Assembly: GCA_022559985.1 (NCBI GenBank)
Contig: JAFJTR010000034.1
Location: forward strand, 124,001 to 188,000
Length of the DNA stretch: 64,000 nucleotides
From: Parastagonospora avenae f. sp. tritici 18332-5
Taxonomy: Eukaryota > Ascomycota > Dothideomycetes > Pleosporales > Phaeosphaeriaceae
Direction of reading: 5' to 3'
Under the pieces are notes generated by a model. The model saw only the letters and a program-made list of their open reading frames with translations, was not told the origin of the DNA and did no database searches. Below, in pieces: positions 1 to 10,160 of this stretch (position 1 is its first letter; every line of letters begins with the position of its first letter). The position numbers and the translations under genes were made by a program.

Positions 1-3000
1 CCTCCACGAGCTTCTTCAGTAAAGCAAATGCGAGGTCAGCTCGAGTAACCATGAGCTGGCCAAAAAGCGCCTCCGGTAGATTGGATTCAGCATTGGCCTT
101 CATGCATTTCTTGACTACACTGGTCAGGAGTCTCGCCACACGGTCGTCCTTGGCAACGACGTAGCTTAGTTCGAGAGCAAGTATTTTCCAACTTTGCAGG
201 AGTTGCACCTGGGATTCTACCAGACCAAGGTTGAAGTTGGCGTTCTCAACTTCATTCGCAAACCCTGTGCCTTGCCGAGGTCCTGTCCAGTTGCTGTCAA
301 AGCTCAGTAGTCGGTTCGCGAGATCAATGTCGTAGAAGAAGCTTCGACCAAAAGATTCTGGATACAAGGTCGTTCGCTTCAAATTGTCAGGCGTAACTCC
401 AGGGAAGTGGGCCTCGATATGCTGCTTCAGGTTGCGGTGTAGCGAGGAGTTGTACGATGGTAGCTCTAGCGCATTATCTTCGAGATAAACCAGGCTGGTG
501 ACGACTTCCTTGAGCACGGTGATGTCGCCAACTTGCCGCGAACCGTGAAGGTACATGGCCAGGATTTCGCAGGTCAGGGACGCGAACCTGTTCTGGTATG
601 AACGCTCTACAAGCTCTGCATTGGTCTTGATATTCCTGGGTTGCTTTGCCATCCACTTCATGAATGCGAGGAGCTTTTGGATGAAATCTTTCTCTTTTCT
701 CAAGTCTCCCATAGCCCATGACCAGTTGTTCTGAGCTGATGAGACGAATTCCAACATAGCCGTGTACAGGTCCCACGGTAGCTTGGTTGAGCTTTTTTCC
801 GGTAGAGCCATGTTGGTAAGGGCACTGAGGGCTCGCGTGAGCAAGGCTTTGCTCTTCAATGGAGCAGTCGACTCTGACTTAGTCCGCATCGCCTCTCGCG
901 GTGTGCTACCGGTAAGCAAGTAGAGGGAGAACCATTGCTGTTTGCATGTCACTACCGCCGACAGCAAGTTCCAGACGTTAGTCTGAATATCGAGAACTCT
1001 GATGGGTTCGTCAAGCTGAGACAAGACGCTAAGGAAATTCCTCGCAGTACGTGGTCCAAGGTGACCTAGTAAGGAGGGAGGCTCCTGTTGTTCAGTTTGA
1101 GCGCGAGCTGCGCCTGTTGAGCCATGTGTATCCATCGCCTCGTCTACTGGAGCCACGACGCGAACAGCACCTCGTACAAGAGTCTCGAGCAAAAGAACGA
1201 CCTGTGACTTCCACTTGTCGCTAGAGCCGTAGAGTCGTGCTAGTAGTGGTGTCGCTTTGAACAGCTGCTGCTCTAGGTGTGTCCATGGCTTGTTGAGCAG
1301 CATTGCAACTCGGACCAATGCATCGGCAAGAGTCAGAGTGGCTTGTGTTTGTCGCTTCCACAATGTGCCAGAGCTGGTGAGTAAGGTGGTGTCCTCGGGG
1401 CTTACTCCTATCACCAGTGATGCTAGGATAGGATTCGTGGGCATGTCGCCTTCTGACTTGGTCAAGTATAATTGAGTGATGTACTCAGCTATGGGAGCAA
1501 TCAGCTTGGTGAGCTTCGCGGACAATTTCGATGCATCGTCGACGCTGTAAGCGAGCTGCAAGATCATGGTAAAAACCTCGCATATAGCGATGTTGATCTC
1601 CGGCCGATCATCAGGGCGTGAGTACTTCCAGCTCAAAGAGCTCTCATATATGCTCGCCAATGTCCGCCCGAATGTGAAAAGTGTCGTGCTGATTGTCTTG
1701 TCGGATGTACCGCTCTCCGAAGGGGCTGTGGCATTGAAGCGGCTTACTGCCCTGCTTGGCGTCTTCCGTGCAACAGATCGCTCGACGGCATCTTTAACCA
1801 AGACCTTGTAAAGTTGAATGCAACCAATCAGGAAGTCGTATCTGCCAAGAACCATCTCAGTTCCGATGAGAACGGCAGCAAGACTGCCACCGTTGCCGTC
1901 GCCTTCGAGCAATCGGCTTCGAGCCAGCCAGGGCCATACTCTCTGCGGAGCGACAGTGGCTAGAACCTCTAGGAAATGAGTGCAGTTGACCAAGAGCTCC
2001 AGTGATTCTTCGTTGCCTGGCTGTTCACACAGTCGTAGTAGCTCCTCCTCAAAAATGGCAAATATTGCGCTGACAGTGTCTTGCGTCCCACTGATACCTA
2101 TTGATAATGCCTCTAGCAGCTCAACGGAACAGACGCCCTCGGATAACTGCAGAGATGACTGCATAAGGTCCGCGAATAGGCCCACAATCTCAGTGACAGT
2201 TGCGCGGGCAGCTGGCTCTTGTGTGGAAACTTCGACTGTGGTACTTGCTACAGGGTAGGTGGAGAGTAGTTGGACAAGGTAAGTCAACGTGGAGTGTTGG
2301 AACTTCCATGCAGCGACGTAGGGCTCCAGTGTGTCATCGACTATGATACCTTCTGTGCCGGCAGGAATTTCTAGGGGCCCCTCGGTTGATCCTGACTGGC
2401 CTGACGTTAAAAGACGCCGCTGGCCAAGAAAGCTAGACGTGGCTTTGGTGGAGAAAAGTGGAAGAGGGGCAGTGAGTTCAACCCAGTTCTGGTTCTCTTC
2501 TTCGCGGGTCAATGCATACTCCCTGAAGCCGACAGGCAAACGTTGCATTAACTCGGCTGAGTTGACAAGCTTCTCCATGAACGTAGGAATGCCATTTCGC
2601 GAAGTGTTGTCACCTCGGACCAAGGCACTACACAACTTGAGGAAAGCATCGTTCTCGTATGGGTAGCGACGACGTGTTTCGCCCAAAATAGCTGCCCTCA
2701 GGACATACTCGTCTTCGAGGAAGAATGAAACGATCGGATCTGGCTGGCAAGCCGCCTTGTCGTCGACCCAGGTGCGGAAAGTGCGGTCGCCTGCTAGTAG
2801 AGTGTATGTAGTGGCTAGCAACTCGGCACTGTAAACTACAATGTCGTTCCCCACACTGGCCCGGACAATCTGGAGGAAGAGCAAGCGAACACGGTCTCGC
2901 GACACTTGGTCGATGTAGGTCCCAAATGCTGACGATGCGAGCTCTACCATCTGATCAATGATGGGGAGAACACCTGCGTCCGCACTAGCGACGGCAAGGC

Positions 3001-4475
3001 ATCGATAGGGCAAATCACCCTCGAAGAGCTCGTGGGACTCGAGCGAGGACACGGCAAGCCCAGCTTCCTCCAGCACGGACAGGCCGGTTTGGGGAGCATC
3101 TGGATATTCGAGCATGTTGTCACGCTCCCGCTCGTCCAGGGCTGCTCTCTCGGTAAGCTTCCACGTGACTAGAGCCCAAGCGAACATTGGAGGTATCGCT
3201 GGACTTGGGCCAAACTGTGCTGCTTCTCCAAACATGGTCGTGATGTTCGTCAATACCCCAGTGTTTAGGATGTATGACGATCGTTCCCAATTCTTGTAGT
3301 CTCCCGAGTCGATGTCATTGACGATTAGGTCAATCTTCAGAAGCGAGAGTGCAACGAGGGAGATCAGTAGCTGAACGACAGGAACCACTGGCTCCTGGCC
3401 TGGAGAGACGACAAGGAATTCGCGGAAGAAGCCGCGCTGCGAGAAGAACTGAAGCCAGTCCTCGATGGTCGCGGCTGGCACGAAGCCTTTTGTGTACACG
3501 TCTGCGTGCGTGAGAGAGATGTGCAAGATGTGTAGCAGCTCTGTTGTTTGCGCGACGACCCACTTCTCTGATGCCGCCTCTATTATGGATTCGCTGACGT
3601 CCCATCCATAGCCGCCTTCTAGCGATGCGCATCTCTGTTGCGCGGCCTGCAGACATTCGTCAAGCGCCTTTGCGCCAGCGGTAGCGCCCGGTCCTCCGGC
3701 TTGGGCTATTGCGATTGCTTGGCCGAGCTCTTCAATCCAGCCGGCGCCAACAGTGTGGTAGTCATTGCCGTAGATGGTCTGGTTCCGGAGGTGCGGTAGG
3801 GAGCCCCAGGAGACGAGGAGCTGGCTAATGCGCAGGATGGAGGCGCACGTGGAGTGGTAGATGTCAAGAATGCGCAGCCGTCGCTGGTCCTGTGTGTCGG
3901 ATTGCGAGACTTTTGCGGCGAGCGGTGTGGAAAGGATGGATGAGTTGGGCGCAAACGTCGACGCGCCGAGATTTGCGAGGCCGGCAGCGTCCTGCACGCT
4001 GAGTGCTTCCTCTTCAGTCAGTCCGCTCAGAAGCTGGACAGCCGATCTGCTCTGCCATTCTTGAGCAACAAGCTGTAGTGCCACATATTCTGATATTTGC
4101 GCCTGCTTTGAGAGCCAGAGACTGTCTCCTTTGATCTCGTCTATGTTGTAGTGGCTGTTCGATGAGGGCGTGACCTTGATAGGCGCGGTCTTGGCCTCAA
4201 ACTTGCTCTTCTCTTGCGACGACGGGTCTGGAAATGGTTTCCATGGACGACTCAATATTTGCTTGTTCTCGTTCGCGCTGAGGAAGGCGCGCAGGGGCTC
4301 GCTCTTAGTCGCAGTTTCTGGGTCGCAGAGGGCGCGGTATGCGATGTCCCAGGTCCTAGTCATGTCAGCGCTTGGAACTTGTTTGAGGCTCGAGGTCGGT
4401 ATTAACATACACAAGCTGCTGCTCGCCTGTGAAGCACTTGGTCAGGTCGAGCTCGGGCGATTGGGTGGAGGCCAT
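1..4475 (-). CDS. NUP188: Nucleoporin Nup188, 5' part (runs off left edge)
   Basis: Large scaffold nucleoporin of the inner ring of the nuclear pore complex. The ATG is at 4475; a 65-nt first exon (4475..4411) is joined over a GTATGT...TAG intron (4410..4356) to an exon that stays open from 4355 to the window edge, giving about 1,470 residues of a protein usually near 1,800-2,000. What I see: an alpha-helical protein with a fungal Nup188-like N-terminus (TWDIAYRALCDPET), a Gly/Val-rich segment near residue 690 (PAGTEGIIVDD, then VAAWKF) that fits the SH3-like insertion of Nup188, and a segment QQWFSLYLLTGSTPR near residue 1,150 that I recognise from this family. Nup192/Nup205 is the related alternative. 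It shares a 480-bp promoter region with trpC. The C-terminus lies outside the window. Confidence 0.8.
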
Positions 4476-4955
4476 GTTCGCGCTGCAATGCGCTGGGTAT
4501 GGTGCAGCTAGCCAAAGGCCATGAAGAGGGCGCAATGGGCGGTGTGGAGGGGAGCAGTTTGTTTGGCGTGGTTGTCTACAAAGTCGCGTCGGCGAGAGAC
4601 AAGGGCTAACTTTGGGCTGGTGCTTGCTTGTTCGCGCCACACCACCAGCCACAGTGGCTCAACCCCGCTACATCCGAGCCTCAATTCATCCGCGTCTAGA
4701 TTGACTCACCCCACCACGGGCTGGCAAGGTGTTCGCTTTAGACTTTCATTGTACATCGGACCGGTCGCGTCAGCTCGGCCATCATTTCGGCGAATATCTG
4801 GGTTTATGACGCTTGTGGCGGAGTATTTGGGCAACAATTGGTCTTCTCAGAGCTTCTTCTATTGAACTTCTTTTTGAGAAAAGGCGACCCCGAGCTACAC
4901 GACGGAGCTTCACGCGCAAGCCAAACCACGTCCAACCCCCTCCACCCACCGCAAA
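4476..4955. promoter_or_regulatory. Bidirectional promoter region of NUP188 and trpC
   Basis: 480 bp between two divergent start codons. It holds a perfect TGACTCA box (listed separately) and a pyrimidine/A-rich leader just before the trpC ATG (ends with CAAA before ATG). I see no other gene in it; the small ORFs here are not supported. Confidence 0.6.
4702..4708. promoter_or_regulatory. Gcn4/CpcA-type general amino-acid control site
   Basis: The 7-bp palindrome TGACTCA matches the consensus TGA(C/G)TCA bound by Gcn4 in yeast and CpcA/CPC1 in filamentous fungi. It lies 248 bp upstream of the trpC start codon, a usual place for cross-pathway control of a tryptophan gene. One 7-mer can occur by chance; the context makes it credible. 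Confidence 0.65.
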
Positions 4956-7265
4956 ATGGCTTCCCTCGCGCTCATCGATAATTCACCCCGCCATCCTGAC
5001 CCCTCCCCGCCGATACCTACTGCGTCCAACGTCATTCTCATTGACAACTATGACTCTTTCACCTGGAACGTATACCAGTACCTTGTCTTCGAGGGCGCAA
5101 AAGTGACCGTATACCGCAATGACGAGATCACTGTCGACGAATTGATCGCGAAGAACCCTACACAACTGGTCGTTAGCCCAGGTCCCGGTCACCCAGCGAA
5201 GGATGCGGGCATAAGCAACGACGCGATCAAGCATTTTGGCGGCAAGATTCCCATCCTTGGTGTGTGCATGGGCGCTCAATGCATGTACTATAGCAACGGG
5301 GGAACTGTCGATGTGACTGGCCAAATCCTGCACGGAAAGACGTCACCACTCAAGCACGATGGCAAGGGCGTGTATGCTGGTGTTGCTCAGAACGTGCCTG
5401 TCACGCGATACCACTCCCTCGCGGGTACCTATGGGACCCTCCCAGAGTGCCTCGAGGTGACCTCCACGATCCCCGCCAATCCAGATGGCGACATCAAGGA
5501 GGTTATTATGGGTATTCGTCATAAGAAATACGTCATGGAAGGTGTTCAATTCCATCCCGAAAGCATCTTGACAGAGGATGGACGCATCATGATGAGGAAC
5601 TTCTTGCGTATGCAGGGTGGCACCTGGGCAGAGAATGACAAGCTGCAGAAAGAGGCGCATGCTCAAGCGGCTGCTGCTACCAACGGTGCGACCAACGAGC
5701 CGAAGAAAGACAAGCAGACGTCGATATTGCATAAGATCTACGATCATCGTAGGGCAGCTGTCGCCGAGCAGAAGAAAATACCCTCTCAAAGGCCAAGCGA
5801 TTTACAAGCATCATACGACCTCGATCTGGCACCTCCGCAGATCGACTTCCCAAGCCGTCTCAGGCAATCGCCCTACCGTCTCTCTCTCATGGCTGAGATC
5901 AAACGTGCATCGCCTTCAAAAGGCATAATTTCATTGTCAACATGTGCACCCGCACAGGCTAGGACATATGCAAAGGCTGGCGCAAGCACAATCTCAGTAT
6001 TGACAGAACCGGAGTGGTTCAAGGGCAGCATCGACGATTTGAGGGCCGTAAGAAAGAGCCTTGAAGGAATGCCGAACCGTCCAGCAGTCTTGCGCAAGGA
6101 GTTCATTTTCGAGGAATACCAAATCTTAGAGGCCCGGCTTGCTGGTGCGGACACCGTCCTGCTCATCGTCAAAATGCTCGACGAAGCACTGCTGAAACAA
6201 TTGTACGATTACTCCCGTTCGCTCGGCATGGAGCCTTTGGTTGAGGTACAAAATGTTGAAGAAATGGAGATTGCGGTTAAGCTTGGATCGAAGGTCATCG
6301 GTGTCAATAACCGAAATCTTGTCAGCTTCGAAGTCGATATGGAGACGACCAGCCGTCTTGTAAGTATGGTACCGAAAGACACCATTCTTTGCGCCTTGAG
6401 TGGTATTGCAGGACCCAAAGATGTTGAGCCATATATTCAGGGTGGTGTCGGTGCGGTACTAGTTGGTGAAGCACTGATGCGCGCTTCCAACACAGAGCAG
6501 TTTATTGCGGAGCTTCTCGGTGGATCATCTGCAAACGTTTCGAAAACAGCGCCAGGCCTCATGGTAAAGATATGTGGCACACGCAGTGCTGAGGCCGCAA
6601 AAGCCGCGATCGAGGCTGGCGCAGATTTGATTGGGATGATTTTAGCTCCAGGACTCAAACGCACTGTCTCAGCAGAGACGGCGCTGGCCATATCCGATGT
6701 TGTTCACAGAGTGAAGAAACCGCAAATCTCGAAATCGGCACTCCTTGCTGACCCGAAGACTGCATCCGACTTCTTCGAGCACGGCGCGTCACGGCTTGCT
6801 TCAGCTGATGATCGTGCGCTTCTTGTTGGTGTTTTTCGTAACCAGTCGCTCGAATACGTGCTTGAGCAACAGCGACTGCTTAATTTGGACATTGTGCAGC
6901 TGCATGGCCAGGAACCAATTGAGTGGGCCAAGCTCATGCCTGTTCCGGTTTTGAAGGCCTTCAACCCCCACGACCATGGCATTGGTTCGAGAGGTTACCA
7001 CGCACTGCCACTATTGGATGCTGGATCAGGAGGCTCCGGTCAGCAGCTAGACCTCACGGACATCAAAGCTGTGTTCGAAAAAGACCAAGGAGTCAAAGTC
7101 ATTTTGGCAGGAGGCCTTAACGCAGATAATGTCCAGAGCATGTTGTCTGGCCTTGGCGACTACCGAGATCGCGTCAAGGGTGTCGATGTCAGCAGTGGTG
7201 TTGAGGAAAATGAGCAACAAAGCCTGGACAAGATACGGGCTTTTATCAAGGCAGCAAAGAGCTAG
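4956..7265 (+). CDS. trpC: Trifunctional tryptophan protein: anthranilate synthase component II / IGPS / PRAI
   Basis: Single-exon gene for 769 residues, the usual fungal length, catalysing three tryptophan steps. Residues about 25-225 are the glutamine amidotransferase that supplies ammonia to anthranilate synthase: nucleophile Cys104 in GVCMG and His200/Glu202 in QFHPES. Residues about 255-520 are indole-3-glycerol-phosphate synthase, with the signature AEIKRASPSKG (Lys316, Lys322). Residues 536-769 are phosphoribosylanthranilate isomerase, starting at MVKICGT (catalytic-type Cys540) and ending with the phosphate-binding DVSSGVE segment. A linker rich in Ala, Lys and Asn joins the first two domains. 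All key residues I can check are present, so all three activities are expected. The start follows a CAAA context and an in-frame ATG; a TGACTCA box upstream suggests cross-pathway control. Confidence 0.97.
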   Translation: MASLALIDNSPRHPDPSPPIPTASNVILIDNYDSFTWNVYQYLVFEGAKVTVYRNDEITVDELIAKNPTQLVVSPGPGHPAKDAGISNDAIKHFGGKIPILGVCMGAQCMYYSNGGTVDVTGQILHGKTSPLKHDGKGVYAGVAQNVPVTRYHSLAGTYGTLPECLEVTSTIPANPDGDIKEVIMGIRHKKYVMEGVQFHPESILTEDGRIMMRNFLRMQGGTWAENDKLQKEAHAQAAAATNGATNEPKKDKQTSILHKIYDHRRAAVAEQKKIPSQRPSDLQASYDLDLAPPQIDFPSRLRQSPYRLSLMAEIKRASPSKGIISLSTCAPAQARTYAKAGASTISVLTEPEWFKGSIDDLRAVRKSLEGMPNRPAVLRKEFIFEEYQILEARLAGADTVLLIVKMLDEALLKQLYDYSRSLGMEPLVEVQNVEEMEIAVKLGSKVIGVNNRNLVSFEVDMETTSRLVSMVPKDTILCALSGIAGPKDVEPYIQGGVGAVLVGEALMRASNTEQFIAELLGGSSANVSKTAPGLMVKICGTRSAEAAKAAIEAGADLIGMILAPGLKRTVSAETALAISDVVHRVKKPQISKSALLADPKTASDFFEHGASRLASADDRALLVGVFRNQSLEYVLEQQRLLNLDIVQLHGQEPIEWAKLMPVPVLKAFNPHDHGIGSRGYHALPLLDAGSGGSGQQLDLTDIKAVFEKDQGVKVILAGGLNADNVQSMLSGLGDYRDRVKGVDVSSGVEENEQQSLDKIRAFIKAAKS

Positions 7266-7720
7266 ATGTTTGTGCGACGACTACATGTAGATTTCTGACG
7301 ACCTCAATACTTCTAGACTTTTTCTCTCCATGCACAATCAAAGTCGAAATTTCTCCTTTTCATCAAGTCAATTTAATCAATTCCTACTCATGCTCCACAG
7401 TCGCCTTCAACTTGTTATACCTACAAGTCTGTCAAAAATCATACCCGCGCCGACATTTCAATAGATGTGGATCTCCACTGCTCTCTCACCCCGCCGGTGA
7501 TGTCCCACGTCCTACAAGAAAGTTATCTTACTTCACCTAGTATTGCTAACTATAAAGTAAGTCAACACGGAATCCGTCGTGTTTGTTCTGCCCGGCACTA
7601 GCTACAAAGCCTGCGACTACCTCGCTCCCAGGATCCCAGCACTGTTCCACCACCACACTACCTTGTCGCATAAATATCGATTACCACAATCATTGTACTA
7701 CTCAGAAACCGCCATTCGCG
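7266..7720. other. Intergenic: trpC 3' region and 5' region of the BRCT gene
   Basis: 455 bp. It has AT-rich, TTTTCTCTCC-like sequence after the trpC stop and an AACTATAAAG TATA-like element at about 7,548-7,557. The reading frame of the next gene is open upstream to 7583, but there it begins with a non-ATG codon and reads as leader sequence. No separate gene seen. Confidence 0.5.
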
Positions 7721-9418
7721 ATGGGTATCTTGTCTGGTATCGTCATAGCAATAGCTGGCGCACTCCCAGCCGAACCCGCCCAAATCAAGAAATGGGTCGA
7801 TAACAACGGCGGCAAATGGTCGCCTCGTGTCGAGCAAAGAGTCACGCACCTGATCGCCAGCAAACCAGCTTGGAAGGCGGTGACTGATCCGGTCATGAAG
7901 GCGGCTGAGCTCAACATCCACATCGTAAGCTATGACTGGCTCGAAGACTCGCTACAGGGCAAGAGGAAGCTGCCAGAGAAGAAGTATACCCATGAGGCCA
8001 TCAAGAAACAAGCAAAGACGAGGAAGGAATTGAAGAAGTATGGGGTGGCGGCCGACAGTAAGAGATTTGTCGACGGATGCAAGAAGATCAAGGAGCTGAC
8101 CGGTTCAGGTACGTCCAAGAAGCTCCCTACCCCACGCAAGCCGAAGCCATCAAAGAGCCACTTCTTCGCGAGTACCATCAACTCGAAGTTTGTCTCCGCG
8201 AAAGATGCTCTGATGCAGAGAAGGGCAGAGCGGGAGGCCAAAGAGGCCGCGGAGAAGGCAGAGAAGGGAGCGAAAAAGGCATCATCTTCTGGAACGGCAC
8301 AAGCTCCCATTACGATCGACGATGGCACTCCAGAGCCAGCTGCCACGAGCTCTCTGCCTACACCCCCTCCATCAGCATCTTCAACAAAGACTGTCCTGAG
8401 GCACTCCACCTCACCTTCTCCATCCAAGCCTGCCGCCAACACTTCATTCGAAACGCAAGCTAAGAAACCCACCCTCAAAGATCTCTACCACTTCTACCTC
8501 GACTCCACAGGCTTCGAATACAAAATCACCCTCGCCCGCAGCAGCTTCTCCACCAACCAAATCACCCGCTATCAGCTCAGCATCCTCGAGAGCCACACCC
8601 GTCCCCACACATACTGCACCCTCGTCCAGTACAACCCCCCGCCCACACCAGACGCCTTCTACGCATCCATACGCAACCCCCTCCTCGCCTTCCTCCGCCC
8701 CACGCCAACCCCAGCACAAACTCTCCCCTCCCCCGCCGAACAAGCCCGCCTGCAATCTCTCGTCACGCCACCAACACCCACAGCTGCAGCACCCTTCAAG
8801 CGCCTCATCTGCCCAATGAACTCCCCTTTTGCCCCCGCCTGGCGCGCCTTCCGCCACACCTTCCGCGCCCTCACCCTGCTCGCCTGGGAAGAGCGCTTTG
8901 ACATCGACGCGTCCAAAGCTCTCCAAACCGCCCGCGCCGTCTCACTAAACATCGAGCCGTACATCTACTCGAAGCCAAAACTCGGCTTGCCGGTCGGCAT
9001 GGGCGTGCAGGAGGCGGGCTTATTCCAAGGACGTTCGCGGGACATTGGCAGGTTGGAGATCAAGGGCGATAAAGAAGACGGATACGTGAGGAATGAGTTT
9101 GGATTACCTGGTACGGATGATCAGGGATTGAGCATGAATGGCGTCGTGGGCAGTATGGTTTGGCGCGCAGAGCAGAAGATTAAAAAGGCGGAGAGGGAGA
9201 AGAAAGAGGCGGAGGAACAGTTGGCGAGGGAGGAGAGGGAAAGGGCTAACGCGGCGAAGAGGAAGTTTGTGGATCGCCCGCTGTTTAACGGCGTTATGGG
9301 TAAGCCCAGGTCAGATGAGGGGGCGGGCTGGAAGCCGGAGGTCGTGCAGAAGAAGGGCTCAGCGGTATTTACGACGTTTGAGAAGGGGAGGGCGTTGCCT
9401 TGGGGGAGGGAGAGGTGA
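7721..9418 (+). CDS. BRCT-domain protein, possibly with a diverged WGR-like region
   Basis: 565 residues from the ATG at 7721. I chose it because the BRCT core begins right there; the open frame upstream to 7583 has no ATG and low-quality sequence. Residues about 1-95 form a BRCT domain (hydrophobic strand GIVIAIAG, then THLIAS and the C-terminal aromatic WLEDSL). Then comes a Lys/Ala-rich linker with Pro/Ser/Thr tracts. Residues about 245-330 (LKDLYHFYLDS...RYQLSILES) resemble the WGR fold that follows BRCT in fungal PARP-type proteins, but weakly. A charged, probably coiled-coil segment (KKAEREKKEAEEQ) lies near residue 500. There is no PARP catalytic domain. A nuclear DNA-damage or chromatin role is inference from the BRCT domain only. 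Confidence 0.8.
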   Translation: MGILSGIVIAIAGALPAEPAQIKKWVDNNGGKWSPRVEQRVTHLIASKPAWKAVTDPVMKAAELNIHIVSYDWLEDSLQGKRKLPEKKYTHEAIKKQAKTRKELKKYGVAADSKRFVDGCKKIKELTGSGTSKKLPTPRKPKPSKSHFFASTINSKFVSAKDALMQRRAEREAKEAAEKAEKGAKKASSSGTAQAPITIDDGTPEPAATSSLPTPPPSASSTKTVLRHSTSPSPSKPAANTSFETQAKKPTLKDLYHFYLDSTGFEYKITLARSSFSTNQITRYQLSILESHTRPHTYCTLVQYNPPPTPDAFYASIRNPLLAFLRPTPTPAQTLPSPAEQARLQSLVTPPTPTAAAPFKRLICPMNSPFAPAWRAFRHTFRALTLLAWEERFDIDASKALQTARAVSLNIEPYIYSKPKLGLPVGMGVQEAGLFQGRSRDIGRLEIKGDKEDGYVRNEFGLPGTDDQGLSMNGVVGSMVWRAEQKIKKAEREKKEAEEQLAREERERANAAKRKFVDRPLFNGVMGKPRSDEGAGWKPEVVQKKGSAVFTTFEKGRALPWGRER

Positions 9419-10160
9419 GGTGACGACGGGGATTTGGTGGGGATAGGATGGAGAGATGGTTAAGTGGGCGGATATGAACTTTGGACTCGCGAGTCTTGAT
9501 CTTTTTGGATGAATTTGGCATCATTGGGAATTGCGTTTTTCATATTTTATCAGCTTGGACACGTTATCGTCAGAACCAAATCTATACTTTCAAATGCATT
9601 TGAGAATCACTTTCATAATGCATAATAATACATAAAAGTGACGTGATATTTCAAGCACTTCCTGAGTTTTGTTCACGCAGTGCGCAATCAGGTATTTTCA
9701 CTCCCTTAGTCCCCTGTTGCGAAATGGGAATTGTTGAAATTGAAGAAACACGTGACCTGTCTCGGCCCAAGTATACATATGTAGAGTATAAGCCTCCCCC
9801 TCTTCTGAATCAATCAAGTCTTTCCTCTACTTCGTTTAAAAGGGATGTTTGATCATTGTACATCCATTCTCACCTGATCCCAATTAATGCACTGTTTTAT
9901 AATGATGTTTTTTTTCTGCCGATTCGTCCTGTTGAGCTTGTGGCTGATTTGTTCGCAATTGCTGTGCCCTGAGATGCGCTTTTGCTTTGCGAGAAACTTA
10001 GGTTTTGCCGAATGTTTAGTTGGACTCGATCAAAAGTCTTCGCGTGGTTGGCAAACGCGCAAACAGCAAATAAATTACACGAATAATTGCAGTTTCCATC
10101 ACTGACAAGTTTTTATGTGCAAGCATTTGGCTTGCGCAGACTATCGAAATCTACCGTGAC
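9419..10160. other. AT-rich intergenic stretch before the Argonaute pseudogene
   Basis: 742 bp, visibly more AT-rich than its surroundings (for example runs near 9,540-9,650 and 9,885-9,920). No ORF with family features, no terminal repeats and no tRNA-like boxes that I could recognise. Confidence 0.4.

Noticed and set aside
5343..5789. Minus-strand ORF of 148 residues inside trpC
   Set aside because: Shadow of the trpC coding frame.
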